Positions 24,296-35,134 of a stretch of 36,389 bases of DNA are shown here, piece by piece; the first letter of the stretch is position 1, and each line of letters opens with the position of its first letter. A program made the translations under genes and the position numbers. The notes below the pieces were generated by a model, which saw only the letters and a list, made by a program, of their open reading frames with translations, was not told where the DNA came from and did not search any database. Origin of the DNA: Micromonospora acroterricola (lineage in GTDB: Bacteria > Actinomycetota > Actinomycetes > Mycobacteriales > Micromonosporaceae); assembly GCF_003172955.1 (NCBI RefSeq), contig NZ_QGKR01000229.1, positions 1-36,389 on the forward strand, given 5' to 3'.

Positions 24296-25542
24296 TACTT
24301 GATCTGGCCGGAGATGGTCTTGCCGGCGGCGGTGATGGTGCTGGTCGGGTCGGCGCCCCCGATGACGGCGGCCTCGGCCTTGCCGAACGGGTCCCAGATC
24401 GCGGCCATGGCCGGGATGGCCGGGAGCACCTGGCCGTTCCTGCCGGCCTCCTGGAACTTGGCGAGGTCCGGGTCACTGCCCTTGACCTGGTCGAGAGCGG
24501 CGGTCAGCGCCGGCGGCCGGGGCTCGGCGTTGTACAGCGCGACAGCCAGCTCGGGGGTCGTGGTGTAGTTGGCCACGAACTCCTGGGCCAGCGCCTTGTT
24601 CTTGCCCTTCGCGGCGACGTAGAACGCCTGCACACCCACGAACGGCTGGGCCTCCTTGCCGCCTGCGAAGCCGGGGATGGCGGAGATGTCGTACCTGATG
24701 GAGGCCTTCTTGACGTCGGCCACCGCCCACGGGCCGGAGATTAGGTAGGCGCACTTCTTGCCGGTGAAGGTGGCGATCGAGTTGGTGTCCGAGATGGAGC
24801 GCTTGAGCACGCCCGCGCCCTTCTCGCCCAGCGCGCCGATCTTCTTGAACGCCTCGACCGACGCGGGCTTGCCCACGCCGAGGTCCTTCGGGTCGTAGTC
24901 GCCGTTGGCGCCGGTGCCGAAGAGGTAGCCGCCGGCCGAGGTGTACAGCGGGTAGATGTGGTACGCGTCGCCGTTCTGGCCGACCTGGAGGCAGAGCGTC
25001 TCGGTGGCCTTCTTCGACGCCTTGAGCTGCTTGCCGGTGGCGACCAGGTCCTCAATGGTCTTCGGCGCCTCGGGGGCCAGCTCGGTGTTGCGGATCAGCG
25101 CCAGGTTCTCCTGCGCGTACGGCACGCCGTAGAGCTGTCCGTTGAAGGTGACCGCCTTGATGGCGGTCTCGTTGAAGCCGCTCTTCTGCTCGGCCGACAG
25201 CTGCACGGGGTCGATGGCGCCGTTCTGGACCAGGTTGCCGATCCAGTCGTGCGCGCCGACCACCACGTCGGGGCCGCTGCCCTGCTGCGACGCGGTGACG
25301 AAGTTGGTCTGCAGGTCCTTGCTGACGGCCTGGACCTCGACGGTGACGCCGTTCTCCTGGCCGAACTTCTCGGCGAACGGCTTCAGGGCGGCGGTCCGCT
25401 TGTCGTCCGCCCAGATCACCAGTTTGCCGCCGGCGGCCTTGGGGGACTCCTTCGCGGCCGGCTCGTCGCTGTCGCCACCACAGCCGGAGGCGGCGAGCGC
25501 CAGGGCGAAGAGGGCGACCACACCCGCGGTACGGATGCGCAT
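24295..25542 (-). CDS. malE: Maltose/maltodextrin-binding lipoprotein MalE
   Basis: 415 residues from the ATG at 25542, preceded by aggag at five bases; an ATG six codons upstream lacks a binding site. The signal peptide MRIRTAGVVALFALALAASGC ends in an ASGC lipobox, so the protein is lipid-anchored. The mature part is a family 1 solute-binding protein: KLVIWADDKRTAALKPFAEKF, PDVVVGAHDWIGNLVQNG, YGVPYAQENLALIRNT and ISGPWAVADV are typical of MalE. It delivers malto-oligosaccharides to MalFG. First gene of malEFG-GH13. Confidence 0.94.
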   Translation of the reverse strand: MRIRTAGVVALFALALAASGCGGDSDEPAAKESPKAAGGKLVIWADDKRTAALKPFAEKFGQENGVTVEVQAVSKDLQTNFVTASQQGSGPDVVVGAHDWIGNLVQNGAIDPVQLSAEQKSGFNETAIKAVTFNGQLYGVPYAQENLALIRNTELAPEAPKTIEDLVATGKQLKASKKATETLCLQVGQNGDAYHIYPLYTSAGGYLFGTGANGDYDPKDLGVGKPASVEAFKKIGALGEKGAGVLKRSISDTNSIATFTGKKCAYLISGPWAVADVKKASIRYDISAIPGFAGGKEAQPFVGVQAFYVAAKGKNKALAQEFVANYTTTPELAVALYNAEPRPPALTAALDQVKGSDPDLAKFQEAGRNGQVLPAIPAMAAIWDPFGKAEAAVIGGADPTSTITAAGKTISGQIK

Positions 25543-25606
25543 CGGTACTCCTGTCGTCATGGCGGGTCCGCCGGGGGAAGGGTGGCCCGCCAGTGGGAAG
25601 CTCTGG

Positions 25607-25616
25607 AAGTTCTTGC
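25607..25616 (-). promoter_or_regulatory. MalR-type operator upstream of malE
   Basis: On the - strand this reads gcaagaactt, the same 10-base core as the site before the LacI gene (25710-25719); nine of ten bases also match the site before the alpha-glucosidase gene (26888-26897). It lies 65 bases before the malE start. Binding by the adjacent LacI-family protein is inferred from the recurrence. Confidence 0.6.
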
Positions 25617-25694
25617 CAACCGGCGCATCGATGCTGCGCCGCTGCTCTCGCATGTTGCGGGGACGTTAGCAAGAGGTTGCAGATAATGGAAGGG

Positions 25695-25735
25695 CTTGCA
25701 GAGCGCCCCGCAAGAACTTGCCGGTGGGCTAAAGT
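25695..25735 (+). promoter_or_regulatory. Operator cluster and leaderless promoter of the LacI-family gene
   Basis: A half-site cttgca (25695-25700) precedes the symmetric site GCAAG-AA-CTTGC (25710-25721). A -10 hexamer TAAAGT at 25730-25735 ends six bases before the ATG at 25742, so the transcript is probably leaderless. The symmetric site lies where the -35 region would be, which suggests autoregulation. Confidence 0.6.
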
Positions 25736-25741
25736 GCCGCC

Positions 25742-26806
25742 ATGCGCGCTCGACTGTCCGACATCGCCCAGCAGGCCGAAGTCAGCGAGGCCACGGTGTC
25801 GCGGGTGCTCAACGACCGCCCCGGCGTGGCCGCGGAGACCCGGCAGGCCGTCCTCACCGCCCTCGACGTGCTCGGCTACGAGCGCCCCGCCCGGCTGCGC
25901 AAGCGCAGCGCCGGGCTGGTCGGCCTGGTGGTGCCGGAGCTGGACAACCCGATCTTCCCCGCCTTCGCCCAGGTCATCGAGTCGACGCTGGCGCAGAGCG
26001 GGTTCACCCCGGTGCTCTGCACCCAGACCGCCGGCGGCGTCACCGAGGACGAGTACGTCGAGATGCTGCTCGACCGGCAGGTCTCCGGGATCGTCTTCGT
26101 CTCCGGCCTGCACGCCGACACCGCCGCCAACCACGACCGCTACCGGGCACTGCTCGCCCGGCCGCTGCCCGTCGTGATGATCAACGGGTACGTGCCCGGC
26201 ATCGGCGCGCCCTTCGTCTCCTGCGACGACCGGGAGGCCGCCGAGCTGGCGGTGGCCCACCTGGTCGCGCTCGGCCACCGCCGGATCGGCCTGATCACCG
26301 GCCCGGACCGGTTCGTTCCGGTCCAGCGCAAGGTCGCCGGCTGGCGCTCCGCGATGACCCGCCTGGCCGGCGTCGCCGAGGCCGACCTGGGCCCCCTGGC
26401 CGAGCTGTCGCTGTTCGGTGTGGAGGGTGGCGAGGCCGCGGCCGGCAGGCTGCTGGACCGGGGGGTGACCGGCATGGTGTGCGGCTCGGACCTGATGGCG
26501 CTCGGCGCGATCCGGGCCGCCCGCCAGCGCGGGCTGACCGTTCCCGGCGACCTCTCCGTGGTCGGCTACGACGACTCGCCGCTGATGGCCTTCACCGACC
26601 CGCCCCTGACCACCATGCGGCAGCCCGTGATCGCGATGGCGGTGGCCGCCGTCCGGGCCCTGGTCGACGAGATCAACGGGCACGGCGCACCGCACTCGGA
26701 GTACCTGTTCCGCCCCGAGCTGGTCGTGCGCGGCTCCACCGCGGTCGCGCCGGCCGGGTCGAACCGGCGCCGGCCGGGCTCGTCGGCGCTGGCCGTCTCC
26801 GCCTGA
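25742..26806 (+). CDS. malR: LacI-family repressor of maltodextrin genes (MalR-like)
   Basis: 354 residues. The N-terminal HTH with hinge (LSDIAQQAEVSEATVSRVLNDRPGVA, then LTALDVLGY) is followed by a periplasmic-binding-protein-like effector domain (GLVGLVVPELDNPIFPAF, GIVFVSGLHAD, GYDDSPLMAFTDPPLTT). Divergent from malEFG and followed by the alpha-glucosidase gene, with shared operators at all three sites, it very likely represses all of them until a maltodextrin-derived inducer binds. The symbol follows the Streptomyces MalR system and is by analogy. No ribosome binding site is present at the ATG. Confidence 0.9.
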   Translation: MRARLSDIAQQAEVSEATVSRVLNDRPGVAAETRQAVLTALDVLGYERPARLRKRSAGLVGLVVPELDNPIFPAFAQVIESTLAQSGFTPVLCTQTAGGVTEDEYVEMLLDRQVSGIVFVSGLHADTAANHDRYRALLARPLPVVMINGYVPGIGAPFVSCDDREAAELAVAHLVALGHRRIGLITGPDRFVPVQRKVAGWRSAMTRLAGVAEADLGPLAELSLFGVEGGEAAAGRLLDRGVTGMVCGSDLMALGAIRAARQRGLTVPGDLSVVGYDDSPLMAFTDPPLTTMRQPVIAMAVAAVRALVDEINGHGAPHSEYLFRPELVVRGSTAVAPAGSNRRRPGSSALAVSA

Positions 26807-26882
26807 ACGCCGCCGCAACCGACGTCACGAGCGCGGGCGCACCGTCGCTCGCCGCCAACTGCGACAGCAAGGGCGGTCATAC

Positions 26883-26928
26883 CTTGCGCAAGAACTGCTT
26901 GACTCTTGCAGCGCCCGGCCGGCATATT
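26883..26928 (+). promoter_or_regulatory. Promoter and MalR-type operators of the alpha-glucosidase gene
   Basis: The -35 TTGACT (26899-26904) and -10 CATATT (26923-26928) are 18 bases apart. A perfect palindrome CTTGCGCAAG (26883-26892), continuing into gcaagaactg (26888-26897), lies just upstream of the -35. A second half-site cttgca (26905-26910) follows it directly, so repressor bound here would block polymerase. Confidence 0.7.
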
Positions 26929-27011
26929 GCTCAGACACCCGCGCGGGCCACCGGGCGCACCGCGCCGGGTGCCACCGCACCGGGCCCGAGACAGACGGGG
27001 AACGCCGACCG

Positions 27012-28649
<1,638 letters not shown>

Positions 28650-28739
28650 GCGGGTAACCCCTCAGCGACCTGGTCGTCCGTCGTGCCCCGCGCCAACGGG
28701 CGACTGGGCTACCGGCCCCTTGTGGTGGGGGGTGAGGTG

Positions 28740-28779
28740 CACCGGCGCCACGTGGAGTCCGCTCCGCGCGGCGCCGGTG
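28740..28779. repeat. Hairpin after the alpha-glucosidase gene
   Basis: Perfect 10-base arms, caccggcgcc at 28740-28749 and ggcgccggtg at 28770-28779, separated by 20 bases. It lies in the 205-base gap between the alpha-glucosidase and the VOC gene. It has no T-tract; a terminator role is possible. Confidence 0.5.
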
Positions 28780-28854
28780 TCCGTCCGCGCCGAGGTGTAC
28801 TCCGTCGCTGGCGCGGGTACCGCACAGGCCATCCGCGCAGTGGAGGTGACCCCC

Positions 28855-29226
28855 ATGGTCGTACGGATGGCCCAGTGCACGGTCGACGTCGAGGACGTGG
28901 ACCTGATGGTCGCGTTCTGGTCGGCGGCCCTCGGCTACGAGATCGAGCAGGGCGACGACGGCAGCGCCAAGCTCTGGCCGCCGGGCCAGCCGTCCGCCAT
29001 GGCGCCCACCGTCTGGTTGCAGGGCTCCGGCACGACCAAGCGGGGCAAGAACCGGTTGCACCTCGACCTGGTCGCCGACGGTGACCCGCAGGCCGAGGTA
29101 CGGCGGCTGATCGGGCTCGGCGCCCGGCACGTCGACGTGGGACAGAGCGGGACCGAGCAGTTCACGGTGCTCGCCGACCCCGAGGGCAACGAGTTCTGTG
29201 TGCTGGACGCCGCACCCACCCGCTGA
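28855..29226 (+). CDS. VOC (glyoxalase/bleomycin-resistance-like) protein
   Basis: 123 residues with a typical vicinal oxygen chelate pattern: QCTVDVEDVDLMVAFWSAALGYE, then KNRLHLDLVADGDPQAEVRRLIGLGA, and the C-terminal FTVLADPEGNEFCVLD. The ATG at 28855 has ggagg eight bases upstream, which excludes the longer frame from 28720. Such small standalone VOC proteins are very common in actinobacteria and most have no assigned substrate; I give none here. Convergent with the next gene. Confidence 0.9.
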   Translation: MVVRMAQCTVDVEDVDLMVAFWSAALGYEIEQGDDGSAKLWPPGQPSAMAPTVWLQGSGTTKRGKNRLHLDLVADGDPQAEVRRLIGLGARHVDVGQSGTEQFTVLADPEGNEFCVLDAAPTR

Positions 29227-29264
29227 CCGCACCGGCATCGTGGGCTCCCCTCCGCCGGCGCCGC

Positions 29265-29690
29265 TCACTTCGCGGTGAGCAGCGCCGCGATCCGGGTGAA
29301 GCCGGCGCGTACCTCGGCCTCGTCCGGCGGCTCCGAGGGCTCGCCGTGGCCCGCCTCGTCCGCCGCGGCGTCCAACTCCTCGTCGATCACGTCCTCGAAG
29401 TCGCCGTACAGGTCCGCCCCCTCGACCTTGCTGGCCTCATCCTCGGCGGCGACCTGCGCGGCGGCGATCTCGCTGCGGATCTCGTCGGCCGACAGCGCCG
29501 GCAGCAGCGGCTCCACCACGGCCATCAGCTGCTCGTCGGCCACCACCGCCTCAGCCAGCGCCAACGCGTGCGGCCGCTCGTACGGCCCGCAGACCACCGG
29601 CTCCCAGTCGTCAAGGTCGCCGAGCGGCCCGAAGGTGATGATCCACGGCAGGCCGAGCATCGGCGAGTCGGCCGGCAGGTCCAGTGTCAT
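29265..29690 (-). CDS. Acidic hypothetical protein
   Basis: About 141 residues, very acidic, especially the C-terminal half (GDFEDVIDEELDAAADEAGHGEPSEPPDEAE). The N-terminal part MLGLPWIITFGPLGDLDDWEPVVCGPYERPHALALAEAVV looks like a small folded unit. I do not recognise the family; similar short acidic proteins seem typical of actinomycetes. I prefer the ATG at 29690; an in-frame TTG at 29723 is the alternative. GC3 is high, supporting a real gene. Confidence 0.65.
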   Translation of the reverse strand: MTLDLPADSPMLGLPWIITFGPLGDLDDWEPVVCGPYERPHALALAEAVVADEQLMAVVEPLLPALSADEIRSEIAAAQVAAEDEASKVEGADLYGDFEDVIDEELDAAADEAGHGEPSEPPDEAEVRAGFTRIAALLTAK

Positions 29691-29772
29691 GAGTGCGCCC
29701 ACCGGCTCATTCTGGTCCGCCAACGCGAGCGCGGATGCCGTTCTTCTCAGTTACCGCCCGATCAGGGGCCGG

Positions 29773-30159
29773 TCAGCCGGGGCGGGCGGCGTCCAGGGCG
29801 GCGCGGACCAGGGCGAGCGCGGTGGCGGGCGGCACACCGAGCCGGGCCGCCTCGGCCGCGTAGCCGACCGCCGCCCGGTGCAGCCGGTCGACGGCGTCGT
29901 CCCGGCCGGGGGCGACGAAGGTGCCGTTGCGCCCCCGGGTCTCCAGCAGCCCCGCCGCCTCCAGCTCCCGGTACGCCCGGGCCACCGTGTTCGCCGCCAG
30001 CCGCAGGTCGGCGGCGAGCTGCCGGACGGTGGGCAGACGGCTGCCCACCGGCAACCGGCCGTCGCCGACCAGCTCGGCGAGCTGCCCGCGCACCTGCTCG
30101 TAGGGCGGCACCGACGAGTCCGGGTCGACCGAGATCAGCACCTGCACATCTTCCGCCAT
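29773..30159 (-). CDS. GntR-family regulator (YtrA-like, short)
   Basis: 128 residues. The winged helix is plain: VPPYEQVRGQLAELVGDGRLPVGSRLPTVRQLAADLRLAANTVARAYRELEAAGLLETRGRNGTFV. Only a short helical C-terminal segment follows, as in the YtrA subfamily, rather than a large FCD or UTRA effector domain. Its ATG overlaps the stop of the YihY gene by one base (TGATG), so the two are translationally coupled. YtrA-type regulators usually sit beside ABC transporters; none is here. Confidence 0.9.
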   Translation of the reverse strand: MAEDVQVLISVDPDSSVPPYEQVRGQLAELVGDGRLPVGSRLPTVRQLAADLRLAANTVARAYRELEAAGLLETRGRNGTFVAPGRDDAVDRLHRAAVGYAAEAARLGVPPATALALVRAALDAARPG

Positions 30160-31082
30160 CAGCCCGCGCCGCCCGGTGTGCCGGGGTCGGTGTCCTCGTC
30201 GAGTTTCGCCGGCGGCGCGCCCTCCGCCAGGTCCACCACCCGCCCGCGCGGGCTGGTCGCGAGGAGCGCCGCCCCGAACAGCACGAGCTGGTTGAGCAGA
30301 TAGAGGTAGAGCAGCAGGCCGACGGCGCCAGCCACCACGGTGTACGCCGGGTTCCGCTCGGTACGCACGACGTAGTACCGCCCGACCGTGTTGAGCAGCG
30401 TGATGCCGATGGCGACCAGCACCACCACCGGGCGCAGCCGGGACCGGCTCATCCGCAGCCGGGGCACCGCGAGCAGCAGCGCGGTGGCGAGCACCCCGTT
30501 GATGAGCACGCTGAGCACGGCGCTGATCGTGGTGAGCCCGACCGAGCCGGTGCTGCGCAGCAGGAAGCGCAGCAGCGACTCCAGCGCGTCCACCGCCGCC
30601 ACCGAGACGCCCAGCAGCACGAAGACGCCGATCATCACGCCCAGGTCGACCAGCCGCCGGATCACCAGGTTGCCGGGCTGCTGGTTGAGCCGGTACATCA
30701 ACCGCTGCGACGAGCGGATCGCCTCCACCCAGCCGATCCCGGTGAACACCAGGATGACGAGGCCGACCACGCCGACCGTGCCGCTGGAGTTGGAAATCTG
30801 CTCCGCGTCCAGGAACGGCAGGTTCTCCTTCAGGAACCCGGCCGCCGCCTCGCTCACCTCGTCGTTGTCCTCGAGGATCGCGCCGAAGATGGAGTACGCG
30901 ACCAGCGCGAGGGCGAACACCGCGAAGAAGCCGTAGTAGGCGATCGCCGCCGCCAGCCGCCCGGCCAGCACCTCGGCGTAGAGCGCACCGGCCCGCCACA
31001 CGTGGTCGAAGAGCCCCGACCGGCAGCGCGCGGCGCTCACCCAGCGGTCGATGCCCGCCTCGATCCGGCCGATCACGTTCAC
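30159..31082 (-). CDS. YihY/BrkB-family membrane protein
   Basis: About 307 residues with six hydrophobic segments. The family core AGALYAEVLAGRLAAAIAYYGFFAVFALALVAYSIFG is clear, followed by FTGIGWVEAIRSSQRLMYRL and, near the end, GAVGLLLYLYLLNQLVLFGAALLA. The family was once called ribonuclease BN by mistake and has no settled function. I chose the GTG at 31082, with gcgaggat upstream, over the TTG at 31121. The gene is coupled to the GntR gene downstream. Confidence 0.9.
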   Translation of the reverse strand: MNVIGRIEAGIDRWVSAARCRSGLFDHVWRAGALYAEVLAGRLAAAIAYYGFFAVFALALVAYSIFGAILEDNDEVSEAAAGFLKENLPFLDAEQISNSSGTVGVVGLVILVFTGIGWVEAIRSSQRLMYRLNQQPGNLVIRRLVDLGVMIGVFVLLGVSVAAVDALESLLRFLLRSTGSVGLTTISAVLSVLINGVLATALLLAVPRLRMSRSRLRPVVVLVAIGITLLNTVGRYYVVRTERNPAYTVVAGAVGLLLYLYLLNQLVLFGAALLATSPRGRVVDLAEGAPPAKLDEDTDPGTPGGAG

Positions 31083-31157
31083 GCGGTCATCCTCGCCGAT
31101 CTCCCGCCGCCGTGGTGGCAACCGGCTTCCGATGCTCGCCGAGCGGCGCGTCGCCGG

Positions 31158-31739
31158 TCAGCGGCCGAGGCGGAAATCCCGACGCGGCTGCCACCGGGCC
31201 TCCCCGCTGTGCGAGAACAGCGTGAACGCCTCGACCTCGAACATCGCGGAGAAGTCGGCCAGATCCTCGTACGCCTTGTCCAGCGCCTCCGGCGCGACGT
31301 CCTGCGCCACGGTGACGTGCGGATGGTACGGGAAGCGCGTCTGGCGGTGCAGGCCCGGCGTCGCCGCGATGGCGGCCGCCAACAGTTCGCACTCGCTGAT
31401 CCCGGCGGCGACCGCGACGAACACCACCTGGGTCACCGGACGGAACGTGCCGGTGCCCCGCAGGTGCAGCGCGAACGGCAGGTGCGCGGCGGCGACGCTG
31501 GCGAGGTGCCGCTCGACGGCCGGCAGGATGGCCGTCGGGATCTCGGTGGGCCCGAGCAGCGTCACGTGCGCGGGCACGGCCAGCGGGTCACCGGCCTCGA
31601 CCCGCCGCCGGGTGAGCTGGGACCCCCACGGCTCGGGGATGTCCACCGCGATGCCGATCTGGATGGTGTCACCGGTCGGCGGCACCCCACCACTGCGATC
31701 CACGCTCCGCGCCGCCCCTTCGGCCACCGAACCGCCCAC
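31158..31739 (-). CDS. 2H phosphoesterase (2'-5' RNA ligase-like)
   Basis: About 193 residues carrying the two HxT motifs of the 2H phosphoesterase superfamily: HVTLLGPTE in the first half and HPHVTVAQ in the second, which together form the active site. Actinobacterial members are annotated as 2'-5' RNA ligase or cyclic phosphodiesterase-like; the real substrate is unknown. The start is uncertain among GTG codons at 31739, 31727 and 31685; the recognisable fold begins IQIGIAVDIPEPWG. It follows trpS with a gap of about 13 bases, so it is likely co-transcribed. Confidence 0.8.
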   Translation of the reverse strand: MGGSVAEGAARSVDRSGGVPPTGDTIQIGIAVDIPEPWGSQLTRRRVEAGDPLAVPAHVTLLGPTEIPTAILPAVERHLASVAAAHLPFALHLRGTGTFRPVTQVVFVAVAAGISECELLAAAIAATPGLHRQTRFPYHPHVTVAQDVAPEALDKAYEDLADFSAMFEVEAFTLFSHSGEARWQPRRDFRLGR

Positions 31740-31752
31740 CTGTCCCGCGGCG

Positions 31753-32811
<1,059 letters not shown>

Positions 32812-33957
32812 TCATGACGGGCCGGCGGGTCGGCCGCGGCCCGCCGGTGTCGGGGCGTTGACCTCGTGCGGTTCCGCCGCGCCGACACGGCGGGACGGCG
32901 CGACGGCGGCCCCGGGCGGCAGCCCGGCGACGGCCTCCCGCGCCGGTTCGGTACCAGCCTCCGGCGTCTGCCCCGCGCCGGCATCGCGGCGTTGCTCCGG
33001 CACCCGCACGGCGGAGACGGCGAGTCGGGCCACCCGGCGTCCGTCGAGCGCCAGCACCCGCAGCAACCAACCGCCGGGCGGGTCGGCCGGATCGGGTACG
33101 TCGGCCTCGGCCGGCTCGCCCGGCACCGGTACCTCGTCGCCGGCCACCGGCAGCCGGCCCAGCGCGGCCATCACGAAACCGGCGACCGTCTCGTACGGCC
33201 CGGCCGGCAGCACCACGCCGGTCCGCTCGGCGAAGTCGGCCAGGTTGAGCCGGCCGTCGACCACAGCGGGAAGGCCGGCGTGCACCGGGTCCGGCACGAC
33301 GTCGTACTCGTCGTGGATCTCGCCGATCAGCTCCTCGATCAGGTCTTCCAGCGTGACGATCCCGGCGGTGCCGCCGTACTCGTCGACCACCACCGCCAGG
33401 TGTTGGCCCTCCCGGCGCATCTCGGTCAGCGCGGGCAGCACCCGCTTGCTGCCGGGCAGCCGCTTCACCTCACGGGCGAGCTCGCCGACGGTGGCGCACG
33501 GGTCGGCGTCCGGGCGCATCAGCACGTCACGCAGGTGCACGAAGCCGACCACGTCGTCGTGGGTGCCGTCGGTGACCGGGTAGCGGGTGTGCGTCTCGGC
33601 GCGGACCAGCCGGGCGGCCTCGGCGATGGTCAGCCGGGCGGGCAGGAAGACCACCTCGGTGCGGGGCATCATCACCTCGCGGACCAGGCTGGCGCCGGCC
33701 ACCAGGACCTCGTCGATGATGCGCCGCTCATCCGGGTCGAGCAGGGTGTTCGCCGCGACCAGGTCGCGCAGCTCGGCCTCGGAGATGCGTTCCCGGCCGG
33801 CCGCCGGACCGGTGCCGAGCAGGTCGGTGACGAGGCGGGTAGCGCCGTCGGCGGCGCGGACCAGCACCCGGGCGACGGCCCGGGCGAGCGGGCCGGGGTC
33901 GCGGCGAGGTCGCCCCCGCGCGCGTCGCCGAAGCCCGGTACGGGCCACTTCCCGCAT
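32812..33957 (-). CDS. CorC/HlyC-like CBS-domain protein without the DUF21 membrane domain
   Basis: 381 residues from the ATG at 33957, which is preceded by TACCAT ending seven bases upstream (leaderless). After a short basic helix come the family's linker (ISEAELRDLVAANTLLDPDERRIIDEVL), paired CBS motifs beginning VREVMMPRTEV, GFVHLRDVLMRP and DEYGGTAGIVTLEDLIEELIGEIHDEYD, and a C-terminal CorC_HlyC domain. The four-helix DUF21 domain found at the N-terminus of most actinobacterial members is absent, leaving about 45 residues before the linker. It may be a soluble CorC type, or the membrane part has been lost. The C-terminal ~60 residues are Pro/Ala-rich. Confidence 0.88.
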   Translation of the reverse strand: MREVARTGLRRRARGRPRRDPGPLARAVARVLVRAADGATRLVTDLLGTGPAAGRERISEAELRDLVAANTLLDPDERRIIDEVLVAGASLVREVMMPRTEVVFLPARLTIAEAARLVRAETHTRYPVTDGTHDDVVGFVHLRDVLMRPDADPCATVGELAREVKRLPGSKRVLPALTEMRREGQHLAVVVDEYGGTAGIVTLEDLIEELIGEIHDEYDVVPDPVHAGLPAVVDGRLNLADFAERTGVVLPAGPYETVAGFVMAALGRLPVAGDEVPVPGEPAEADVPDPADPPGGWLLRVLALDGRRVARLAVSAVRVPEQRRDAGAGQTPEAGTEPAREAVAGLPPGAAVAPSRRVGAAEPHEVNAPTPAGRGRPAGPS

Positions 33958-34030
33958 GACAGAGATGGTAGACACCGCGGGCCCGCCGCACCGGGGATCG
34001 CGCACGGCCGGGCAGATGTTCGGCTCTGTT

Positions 34031-34050
34031 TAATCGTGAGAGATTATGAT
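34031..34050 (+). promoter_or_regulatory. galE promoter region with AT-rich inverted repeat
   Basis: TATGAT at 34045-34050 is a good -10 hexamer, overlapping an inverted repeat TAATC-N6-GATTA (34031-34046). This AT-rich patch stands out in very GC-rich surroundings and lies about 100 bases before the galE start. No good -35 is seen, so an activator or repressor site is plausible. Confidence 0.5.
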
Positions 34051-34150
34051 GGAATGGGGTTGGCGGCGTGATCGGCCGGGGTACCGCCCGCCGCCGTAGG
34101 GTGATCACCGGAAGGCCCCGTCCCGGGCGGGCCAGGCAGGAGGCAACGAC

Positions 34151-35134
34151 GTGAAACTGCTCGTCACCGGGGGCGCCGGCTTCATCGGCAGCGTGGTGAC
34201 CCGGATGCTGCTCGACGCGGGCCACGAGGTGGTCGTCCTGGACGACCTGCGCACCGGCCACCGCGAGGCGCTCGCACCGGACGCGACGCACGTCGAGGCG
34301 TCCATCCACGACGCCGCCCGGGTCATCACGCCCGACGCCGGCTTCGACGGCGTGCTGCACTTCGCCGCCCTGATCGCCGCCGGCGAGTCGATGGTCAAGC
34401 CCGAGCTGTACTGGCAGACCAACACCGTCGGCACGCTCGCCCTGATCGACGCGGTCCGGGCCGCCGGGGTGCCGCGCATGGTCTTCTCCTCCACCGCCGC
34501 CGTCTACGGCAACCCCGCCGAGCTGCCGATCCCGGAGACCGCGGTCAAGGCGCCCACCAACACGTACGGCGCCACCAAGCTCGCCGTCGACATGGCGCTC
34601 ACCTCCGAGGCGATCGCGCACGGGCTGGCCGCCGTGTCGCTGCGCTACTTCAACGTGGCCGGCGCGCACCTCGCCGGCGACGTCGTGCTCGGCGAACGGC
34701 ACGACCCGGAGACCCACCTGATCCCGATCGCGCTGGAGGTCGCCGCAGGCAGGCGGGAGAAGCTCCAGCTCTTCGGCGACGACTACCCCACGCTGGACGG
34801 CACCTGCGTCCGGGACTACATCCACGTCGCCGACCTGGCCCGGGCCCACCTGCTGGCGCTGGACGCCGCCACCGCCGGCCAGCACCGGATCTACAACCTG
34901 GGCAACGGCAACGGCTTCACCAACCGGCAGGTGGTCGACGTGGTCCGCGAGGTCACCGGGCACCCGCTGCCGGTCGAGGTGGCGCCCCGCCGCGAGGGCG
35001 ACCCGGCCGAACTGGTCGCCTCCTCCGCGCTGGCCCGTGACGAGCTGGGCTGGGTGCCGCAGAAGCCGACCCTGCACGACATGGTCGGGGACGCCTGGGC
35101 CTTCTACCGCACGCAGATCCTGGGGAAGTCATGA
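34151..35134 (+). CDS. galE: UDP-glucose 4-epimerase
   Basis: 327 residues, a short-chain dehydrogenase with NAD-binding GGAGFIG at residues 7-13, and catalytic residues in FSSTAAVYG and YGATK (Tyr139, Lys143). Further epimerase features are HFAALIAAGES, the RYFNVAGA block, and TCVRDYIHVADLA near residue 220. It interconverts UDP-glucose and UDP-galactose. The GTG start at 34151 has caggagg eight bases upstream. The TGA overlaps the galK ATG (ATGA), so the pair is coupled. The usual galT is not in the window. Confidence 0.95.
   Translation: MKLLVTGGAGFIGSVVTRMLLDAGHEVVVLDDLRTGHREALAPDATHVEASIHDAARVITPDAGFDGVLHFAALIAAGESMVKPELYWQTNTVGTLALIDAVRAAGVPRMVFSSTAAVYGNPAELPIPETAVKAPTNTYGATKLAVDMALTSEAIAHGLAAVSLRYFNVAGAHLAGDVVLGERHDPETHLIPIALEVAAGRREKLQLFGDDYPTLDGTCVRDYIHVADLARAHLLALDAATAGQHRIYNLGNGNGFTNRQVVDVVREVTGHPLPVEVAPRREGDPAELVASSALARDELGWVPQKPTLHDMVGDAWAFYRTQILGKS

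Noticed and set aside
25052..26818. 588-codon - strand open frame across malR and the start of malE
   Set aside because: It is antisense to the LacI-family gene and out of frame in malE, with no recognisable fold.
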